9,861 nucleotides of DNA from Paracoccaceae bacterium (GTDB lineage Bacteria; Pseudomonadota; Alphaproteobacteria; Rhodobacterales; Rhodobacteraceae): assembly GCA_027069385.1 (NCBI GenBank), contig JALXER010000400.1:1-9861 (forward strand). The letters run 5' to 3'. The first letter of the stretch is position 1. The number at the start of each line of letters is the position of its first letter. The notes beneath the pieces are model-generated. The model made no database searches. It was not told where the DNA came from and was given only the letters and a program-made list of their open reading frames with translations. This document shows, piece by piece, positions 5,900 to 9,861 of this stretch. The translations under genes were made by a program, and so were the position numbers.

Positions 5900-6202
5900 G
5901 TGAGCAATACTACATTAACGAGAATGAATTTAAGCGAAGCGGTTTTTCGCGAAGTCGGTCTTTCGCGCAACGAATCCGCCGAACTGGTTGAATCGGTGCT
6001 GGGCCATATGGCCGACGCCCTTGTCAAAGGGGAAAACGTCAAGATTTCCTCGTTCGGCACCTTTTCCATCCGCGATAAAAGCGCGCGAATCGGGCGGAAC
6101 CCCAAAACCGGCGAAGAGGTCCCCATCGCGCCGCGCCGCGTGTTGACCTTCCGTCCCTCGCATCTGATGAAAGACCGGGTCGACGCCGGTAATAAAGGTT
6201 AG
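5900..6202 (+). CDS. ihfA: Integration host factor subunit alpha
   Basis: A 100-residue HU/IHF-family protein that pairs with IHF beta to bend DNA sharply at specific sites, shaping the nucleoid and acting in transcription, replication and recombination. The N-terminus TLTRMNLSEAVFREVGLSRNESAELVESVL (5-34) is typical of alphaproteobacterial IHF alpha. KISSFGTFSIRDKSAR (48-63) and GRNPKTGEEVPIAPRRVLTFRPS (65-87) form the DNA-grasping arms, with Pro68 in the position of the intercalating proline. Translation starts at a GTG (5900), supported by GAGGGAG with a 7-base spacer. No downstream ATG would keep the conserved first helix intact. The merR gene begins two bases after its stop, so the two are probably co-translated. 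An IHF consensus site precedes the promoter. Confidence 0.95.
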   Translation: MSNTTLTRMNLSEAVFREVGLSRNESAELVESVLGHMADALVKGENVKISSFGTFSIRDKSARIGRNPKTGEEVPIAPRRVLTFRPSHLMKDRVDAGNKG

Positions 6203-6204
6203 TT

Positions 6205-6552
6205 TTGGCACAAGCACTCCGCAAATCAGCCGAGGCCTTTCGTACCATTTCCGAAGTGGCCGAGATTCTGGATATTCCCGCGCATGTGTTGCGCTTTTGG
6301 GAAAGCCGATTCGTGCAGATCACCCCGATCAAGCGCGGCGGCGGGCGGCGCTATTACCGCCCCGAAGATATTGCCCTGCTGCGCGGCATCCAGAAAATGC
6401 TGTACGAAGACGGCCTGACCATCAAGGGTGCGCAAAAAGTGTTAAAAGAAAAAGGCGTTAAGTATGTGGCCGAGCAGGCCTCTACCCCAAGCCTGAAGGA
6501 CGTGGTGGACAATCTTAAATCACTGCGAGAGCGAATTGCCGGTTCAATTTGA
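6205..6552 (+). CDS. MerR-family transcriptional regulator
   Basis: A 115-residue protein with an N-terminal MerR winged helix-turn-helix: FRTISEVAEILDIPAHVLRFWES (12-34), then the wing GGGRRYYRPEDIALL (45-59) and the helix pair RGIQKMLYEDGLTIKGAQKVLKEKG (60-84). A short C-terminal helix (97-111) could be a small dimer coil. There is no recognisable effector domain or metal-binding Cys, so the signal sensed is unknown. The frame opens with TTG at 6205, two bases after the ihfA stop, and AAAGG inside the ihfA end (6194-6198) is well placed to serve it; no ATG or GTG gives the full domain. Homologues beside ihfA are, as I recall, common in Rhodobacterales, implying a conserved partnership, but its targets are not evident here. 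Confidence 0.85.
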   Translation: MAQALRKSAEAFRTISEVAEILDIPAHVLRFWESRFVQITPIKRGGGRRYYRPEDIALLRGIQKMLYEDGLTIKGAQKVLKEKGVKYVAEQASTPSLKDVVDNLKSLRERIAGSI

Positions 6553-6562
6553 CAAATGGCGC

Positions 6563-6590
6563 TTGCGCCTGACGGAATTGACGATATAAC
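6563..6590 (+). promoter_or_regulatory. Possible tRNA-Pro promoter
   Basis: TTGCGC (6563-6568), 16 bp, then TATAAC (6585-6590), placing the start a few bases before the tRNA at 6601. The -35 overlaps a small hairpin GGCGC/GCGCC (6558-6569). It would serve the tRNA and probably dcd behind it. Confidence 0.4.
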
Positions 6591-6600
6591 AACGCTCAGT

Positions 6601-6677
6601 CGGGCTATGGCGCAGCTTGGTAGCGCGTTCGTCTGGGGGACGAAAGGTCGTGAGTTCGAATCTCGCTAGCCCGACCA
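6601..6677 (+). tRNA. tRNA-Pro (anticodon GGG)
   Basis: A 77-base tRNA with full cloverleaf. The acceptor CGGGCTA (6601-6607) pairs with TAGCCCG (6667-6673), followed by A73 and an encoded CCA. The anticodon stem TTCGT/ACGAA (6628-6632 and 6640-6644) encloses the loop CTGGGGG, giving anticodon GGG at 6635-6637, which reads CCC and CCU proline codons. GTTCGAATC marks the T loop. The C1-G72 pair with A73 is the usual bacterial tRNA-Pro identity set. Confidence 0.96.
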
Positions 6678-6699
6678 AAATATAACGATGGGGATTGCC

Positions 6700-7782
6700 A
6701 TGACCGCCGGAGTGCTGCCGTTCCAGACCCTGCGGGGGATGATCCAGAACGGGCAGATCAGCGCCGATGCACCCATCCCCGACAGCCAGATCCAGCCTGC
6801 CAGTCTCGATTTGCGCCTTGGTCGGCGCGCATGGCGGATCAAGGCTTCGTTTCTACCCGGTACATCTGGGATCGACGCCGGATTGCAACGCTACTCTACC
6901 CACGAGCTTGATCTGCGCGCCGGTGCGGTGCTGGAAAAGGGCTGTGTCTATCTGGTCGAGTTGCAGGAATCCCTGAACCTGCCCAACGGAATCAGCGCCG
7001 TTGCCAATGCCAAAAGCAGCACCGGACGGCTCGACCTGCTGACCCGGCTGATTACCCGCAACGCGACCGAATTCGATCGTATCGATTCGGGGTATCACGG
7101 GCCGATCTATGCGGAAATCTCGCCAAGGTCGTTTTCGGTGCTGGTGCGCCCCGATCTGTGCCTGAACCAGATCCGGTTTCGCGCCGGTCAGGTGGTGCTG
7201 GACGATGCGGAATTGCGGGCATTGAACCAAACGCAGAAACTGGTGGATACCGAAGCGCTGATCGATAACGGTCTGGGCTTTTCGGTTGACCTGTCGGCCG
7301 GGGTCAGCGGCATTGTCGGCTATCGCGCCAAGTCCAATTCGGGCCTGATAGACCTGTCCCGCCTGAACCATTACGAAGTGGCGGATTTTTGGGATCCGGT
7401 CATCAACTATGACCGGCAGATCATTCTGGACCCCGGTGCGTTCTATATTCTGGTCAGCCGCGAGGCCGTGCATATCCCGCCCGATTGCGCCGCCGAAATG
7501 GCCCCCTATCTGGCCATGGTCGGCGAATTTCGCGTGCATTACGCGGGCTTCTTTGATCCGGGATTCGGCAATGAAACCGCTGGCGGCAAAGGCTCTCGCG
7601 GGGTGCTCGAAGTCCGCTGCCACGAAGCTCCGTTTGCACTGGGCCACGGCCAAATCGTCGGACGGCTGGTCTACGAACGGATGCAGGAAGTGCCCGAAGT
7701 GCTCTATGGCACCGGCCTTGGATCAAACTATCAGGGCCAGGGCATGAAACTGTCCAAACACTTCAAACCCCCACAACCGTAG
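6700..7782 (+). CDS. dcd: Long-form dCTP deaminase (tandem DCD domains)
   Basis: A 360-residue 2'-deoxycytidine 5'-triphosphate deaminase of the long alphaproteobacterial type, about twice the length of E. coli Dcd. It deaminates dCTP to dUTP, feeding dUMP and then dTMP synthesis. Two dUTPase/Dcd-like halves are visible. The first has SSTGR (106-110), DSGYHGPIYAE (129-139) and ends near 163. The second has GEFRVHYAGFFDPGFG (275-290) and GVLEV (301-305), with HGQIVGRLVYERM closing (316-328). By eye, Ser107, Arg110 and Glu139 line up with the catalytic set of E. coli Dcd; the second half keeps Arg278 and Glu304 but lacks the Ser pair. I chose the ATG at 6700, preceded by GGGGA at 5 bases; an ATG at 6688 has no ribosome site. 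It starts 22 bases after tRNA-Pro. Confidence 0.9.
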   Translation: MTAGVLPFQTLRGMIQNGQISADAPIPDSQIQPASLDLRLGRRAWRIKASFLPGTSGIDAGLQRYSTHELDLRAGAVLEKGCVYLVELQESLNLPNGISAVANAKSSTGRLDLLTRLITRNATEFDRIDSGYHGPIYAEISPRSFSVLVRPDLCLNQIRFRAGQVVLDDAELRALNQTQKLVDTEALIDNGLGFSVDLSAGVSGIVGYRAKSNSGLIDLSRLNHYEVADFWDPVINYDRQIILDPGAFYILVSREAVHIPPDCAAEMAPYLAMVGEFRVHYAGFFDPGFGNETAGGKGSRGVLEVRCHEAPFALGHGQIVGRLVYERMQEVPEVLYGTGLGSNYQGQGMKLSKHFKPPQP

Positions 7783-7796
7783 CCCTCCCGCAGTCC

Positions 7797-7828
7797 AGCC
7801 TTGTGTTTGGCAAGCCAAACAAAAGGCT
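7797..7828 (+). repeat. 32-base near-perfect palindrome after dcd
   Basis: Arms AGCCTTGTGTTTGGC (7797-7811) and its partner (7814-7828) pair at 14 of 15 positions around a 2-base centre. It begins 14 bases after the dcd stop and could end or protect the dcd transcript. The following bases (TCCCTTT) are only weakly T-rich, so a classic intrinsic terminator is not clear. Confidence 0.6.
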
Positions 7829-7840
7829 TCCCTTTGGGCC

Positions 7841-7877
7841 GGGCCGACCTTCGGTCGGCCCCGGGGGCCAGCCCCCG
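7841..7877. repeat. Two adjoining GC-only hairpins
   Basis: GGGCCGACC (7841-7849) pairs perfectly with GGTCGGCCC (7853-7861) across TTC. Directly after it, CGGGGGC (7862-7868) pairs perfectly with GCCCCCG (7871-7877). No U-tract follows on either strand. Part of the intergenic hairpin array. Confidence 0.65.
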
Positions 7878-7941
7878 TACCCCCGTCACATGCGTGAGGC
7901 AATAACACCTACCATTTTTCATAAATACTCTCAGGGGGGAA

Positions 7942-8039
7942 TTGCCGGAACGGCAAGGGGGGCGTGAACGCCCCCGCATGGGGTTTACCCCATGCCCGGT
8001 TGAGGAGGGGGGCCGCTTGCGGCTCCCCGAAGAGACCGG
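7942..8039. repeat. Cluster of four stacked perfect hairpins
   Basis: Four hairpins lie almost end to end. TTGCCG/CGGCAA is at 7942-7956. GGGGGCGT/ACGCCCCC is at 7958-7975. GCATGGGG/CCCCATGC with a TTTA loop is at 7976-7995. GGGGGGCCGC/GCGGCTCCCC is at 8007-8028, with one G-T pair, and is enclosed by an outer stem CCGGT (7996-8000) with ACCGG (8035-8039). Together with the elements from 7797 they fill the gap between the convergent dcd and scpB genes. The stretch between the two groups (7878-7941) shows nothing I recognise. It may be a dispersed intergenic palindromic repeat of the REP type or a compact two-way terminator; the family is unknown to me. Confidence 0.65.
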
Positions 8040-8065
8040 AGGCCCGAGGCGAAACACCATGCCGG

Positions 8066-8692
8066 TTATTCGAACATATCTTCCTGATCATCGCCACGGG
8101 CTTCATCGCCCGGCGGCGTTCCGGGTGCGGGTCGGTTGTCCAGTAGGCCGCTATCGCGCAACTCTTTGACGCCGGGCAGATCGCGCGGGGTTTCCAGACC
8201 AAAGTGATCAAGGAAGCCTTGGGTCACGGTAAAAGTTACCGGCCGGCCCGGGGTCATCCGGCGTCGCCCGATCTTGACCCAGCCCAGTTCCATCAGCATA
8301 TCGAGCGTCCCGCGCGACACCGACACGCCACGGATTTCCTCTATCTCGGCGCGGGTAGCGGGCTGGTGGTAAGCAATAATCGCCAGCGTTTCGATCGCCG
8401 CCCGCGACAGCTTGCGGTGTTCGACCTGTTCTTTTTGCATCAGGAACCCCAGATCGGGCGCAGTGCGAAACGCATAGGCGTCACCGATCTTGCGCACCGT
8501 CACTCCGCGCCCGGCATAACGTTTCTTCAGCATGGCAATGGCCTCGGCCACTTCGGCACCATGGGGCATCCGTGCTCCGATTTCGGCGGGGCGCAGCGGT
8601 TCGGCGCTGGCGAACAGGATCGCTTCGACCATGCGTTCCTGCTCGGCCATGGGCGGTGCTTCGAACAGGGATTCGAGCTCTTCCTTATCCAT
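8066..8692 (-). CDS. scpB: Segregation and condensation protein B
   Basis: A 208-residue ScpB, a kite protein with two winged-helix domains that dimerises and binds the ScpA linker in the SMC-ScpAB condensin, which organises and segregates the chromosome. The first domain spans about 18-85 (MVEAILFASAEPLRPAEIGARM) and the second about 92-165 with the family signature LSRAAIETLAIIAYHQPATRAEIEEIRGVSV (95-125) and LMELGWVKIGRR (132-144). The tail (185-208) is Pro- and acid-rich and ends in DMFE. The start is the ATG at 8692, which overlaps the scpA stop by one base (TAATG), so translation is coupled. The frame remains open further upstream inside scpA, but that extension does not resemble ScpB. 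Confidence 0.94.
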   Translation of the reverse strand: MDKEELESLFEAPPMAEQERMVEAILFASAEPLRPAEIGARMPHGAEVAEAIAMLKKRYAGRGVTVRKIGDAYAFRTAPDLGFLMQKEQVEHRKLSRAAIETLAIIAYHQPATRAEIEEIRGVSVSRGTLDMLMELGWVKIGRRRMTPGRPVTFTVTQGFLDHFGLETPRDLPGVKELRDSGLLDNRPAPGTPPGDEARGDDQEDMFE

Positions 8693-9483
8693 TACCCCGT
8701 CACCCGCTTGCGCAGTTCTATGGGGTCGAACGTATCGGCCTGCCGGATTTCCAGCTTGCCTTCTTTCACCAGTTCCAGCGCTGCCGCAAAGGTGGCTGCC
8801 GTGGCCGAGCGCCGCTTTTTGGGGTCCAGCCGCCATGCCTCGGGCAGGAATTGTTCCAGCATGCCCCATTCCATCGCATGGCCAATCAGGCCCTTCATGC
8901 GCTCCAGCGCCTGTTCCATCGTGTAAATCGCGCCACGTTTGAATGCCAGCGGTTCGAAATCGTCGCGGGTTTTGACCATGGCATAGGCCTGCATCAGGTC
9001 AAGCAGGGTGGCGCTGTAGCGCACGCTACGTTTGCGGGTGACCACCTCGACCTCGCCCCGCGCGAAAAAATCCTTGCCCAGTTGGTCGCGCGCCATCAGC
9101 CGCGCAGCCGAGCGGCGCATGGCCTCCAGCCGTTCCAGTTGAAAGGCCAGATGCGCGGCCAGTTCCTCGCCCGATGGGCCCTCGTCGCCCGGTTCGGGGG
9201 GCAGCAAAAGCCGAGATTTCAGGAATGCCAGCCATGCGGCCATCACCAGATAATCGGCGGCCAGTTCGATGCGCAGGCGCTTGGCCTCTTCGACAAACAG
9301 CAGGTATTGTTCGGCCAGTGCCAGCACCGAGATTTGCCGCAGGTCCACCTTTTGGGTGCGCGACAGGGTCAGCAGCAGATCCAGCGGCCCCTCGTATCCC
9401 GCCACATCGACCACCAGCGCTTCGGCGGCCAGTCGGGCGGCGCGTTCCTGCTCGTGCAATTCGCCTATAAAATCATCGGGCAT
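8692..9483 (-). CDS. scpA: Segregation and condensation protein A (kleisin)
   Basis: A 263-residue ScpA, the kleisin that bridges the SMC heads and binds ScpB. The N-terminal part shows the family hallmark YEGPLDLLLTLSRTQKVDLRQISV (30-53), followed by helix LAADYLVMAAWLAFLKSRLLLPP (74-96), an acidic low-complexity linker (97-109) and the C-terminal winged helix with RSVRYSATLLDLMQAYAM (152-169) and an AATFAAALELVKEGKLEIRQ segment (229-248) that binds the SMC cap. The start is fixed by a strong AAGGAGG with a 6-base spacer before the ATG at 9483; a longer open frame upstream is not plausible. It follows the SPOR gene by 41 bp and is coupled to scpB. Confidence 0.95.
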   Translation of the reverse strand: MPDDFIGELHEQERAARLAAEALVVDVAGYEGPLDLLLTLSRTQKVDLRQISVLALAEQYLLFVEEAKRLRIELAADYLVMAAWLAFLKSRLLLPPEPGDEGPSGEELAAHLAFQLERLEAMRRSAARLMARDQLGKDFFARGEVEVVTRKRSVRYSATLLDLMQAYAMVKTRDDFEPLAFKRGAIYTMEQALERMKGLIGHAMEWGMLEQFLPEAWRLDPKKRRSATAATFAAALELVKEGKLEIRQADTFDPIELRKRVTG

Positions 9484-9501
9484 CTTCGGCCTCCTTGTTT
9501 T

Positions 9502-9516
9502 GCCCCGCGAGGGGGC
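9502..9516 (-). other. Small intercistronic hairpin before scpA
   Basis: GCCCC (9502-9506) and GGGGC (9512-9516) form a 5-bp stem with a 5-base loop in the 41-bp gap between the SPOR gene and scpA, just upstream of the scpA ribosome site. It is too short to be called a terminator. Confidence 0.35.
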
Positions 9517-9524
9517 TGCTCGTA

Positions 9525-9861
9525 TTATCGTGCGGTTACCGGAATGCACTGCACATCCCGCAACAACAACGCCGCACAAACCGCCGCCACCTGATCGGCG
9601 TCATTAAACCCCAGGGCGCGCAGCCGGTAAAACACCCGACCGCCCGCCTCGCGCCGCTCGATATGGCGCTGCAATCCGCCCAGCAGGTCGCGGTGTTTGG
9701 TCACCAGCAAATCCCATTCCTGCTGGGCGCTGTCCTGATCGTCAAACACGTTGAGCTGCACCATCAGCGTTCCGGCCGGAATCGGGCCTGAAACCGGCGC
9801 GGCCACGGGGGCGGACGGGGTAACAGGGTCGGCAACGGGTTGCTGGACCACCGGATCGGGG
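9525..9861 (-). CDS. SPOR-domain protein, C-terminal part (runs off window)
   Basis: Only the last 112 or so codons are visible; the frame is open to the right edge, so the true start lies outside. The visible part begins with a Pro/Val/Ala-rich linker and ends in a domain of about 80 residues (from TLMVQLNVFDDQDSAQQEW to CIPVTAR) that has the SPOR pattern: a first strand with Q-x-x-x-F, an amphipathic helix, RVFYRLRALGFNDADQVAAVC, and a final strand. SPOR domains bind peptidoglycan stripped of stem peptides at the division septum. A related protein is, to my memory, usually encoded between argS and nagZ/scpA in alphaproteobacteria, which fits its place before scpA. The upstream half would normally contain one membrane helix, which cannot be checked here. 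Confidence 0.8.
   Translation of the reverse strand, partial: PDPVVQQPVADPVTPSAPVAAPVSGPIPAGTLMVQLNVFDDQDSAQQEWDLLVTKHRDLLGGLQRHIERREAGGRVFYRLRALGFNDADQVAAVCAALLLRDVQCIPVTAR

Noticed and set aside
5910..5935. Possible CtrA site (two TTAA near the ihfA start)
   Set aside because: The TTAA elements are 11 bases apart rather than the required 7, and lie inside the coding sequence.
6601..6677. tRNA-Pro as an integration site for a mobile element
   Set aside because: No integrase gene and no repeat of the tRNA 3' end seen downstream; dcd follows directly.
6853..7653. Open frame of 266 codons on the minus strand
   Set aside because: Antisense to dcd; composition typical of a shadow frame.
7797..8039. 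CRISPR array
   Set aside because: The hairpins are different in sequence and spacing; there are no regular direct repeats or unique spacers and no cas genes.
7731..8211. Short minus-strand frames in the dcd-scpB gap
   Set aside because: They run through the hairpins, are Arg/Pro/Gly-rich and have no family resemblance; the palindromes explain the sequence better.
8572..9594. Open frame of 340 codons on the plus strand
   Set aside because: Antisense to scpA and part of scpB, which have clear family signatures and ribosome sites; the translation is His/Gln/Arg-rich with no recognisable domain.

Overview
The window is a piece of chromosome from an alphaproteobacterium, most probably a member of the Rhodobacterales (Roseobacter/Rhodobacter group). 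The evidence is the block yceD-rpmF-plsX-fabH-ihfA-merR-tRNA-Pro, the long (about 360 residue) dCTP deaminase, an OlsB-type ornithine acyltransferase, GC-rich codon use, and protein signatures that match how these families look in Rhodobacterales. These assignments rest on recognising protein families by eye; no search was run.

Layout. Positions 1-220 hold no convincing gene, only a run of GC-rich hairpins. At 221-610 (minus) lies a small four-helix membrane protein of the DUF6326 type. It diverges from a TetR-family repressor (682-1380, plus), with two copies of a palindromic operator between them: a self-contained accessory regulator/target pair. The tetR 3' end overlaps, tail to tail, an olsB-like ornithine lipid gene (1360-2103, minus). 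Upstream of olsB on the same strand is a BamE/OmlA outer-membrane lipoprotein gene (2213-2671, minus).

From 2780 the plus strand carries the core block. It starts with YceD (DUF177) and ribosomal protein L32, then PlsX and FabH (start of phospholipid and fatty-acid synthesis). Next come the IHF alpha subunit, a MerR-type regulator starting two bases after the ihfA stop, tRNA-Pro(GGG), and a double-domain dCTP deaminase that starts just behind the tRNA. This couples ribosome production, membrane lipid supply, nucleoid architecture and dUMP/dTTP supply. A perfect match to the IHF consensus abuts the predicted ihfA promoter, which suggests autoregulation.

Positions 7783-8065 are a gene-free gap filled with tightly packed perfect hairpins between the convergent dcd and scpB genes. 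The minus strand from the right edge then carries the C-terminal part of a SPOR-domain protein, scpA and scpB (condensin partners of SMC).

Most of the window is housekeeping. I did not find a clear new multi-gene system. The signals most worth a second look are the hairpin array at 7797-8039, the tetR/DUF6326 operator pair, the IHF site at ihfA, two mutually exclusive hairpins in the rpmF leader, and the apparently rearranged scpAB neighbourhood.
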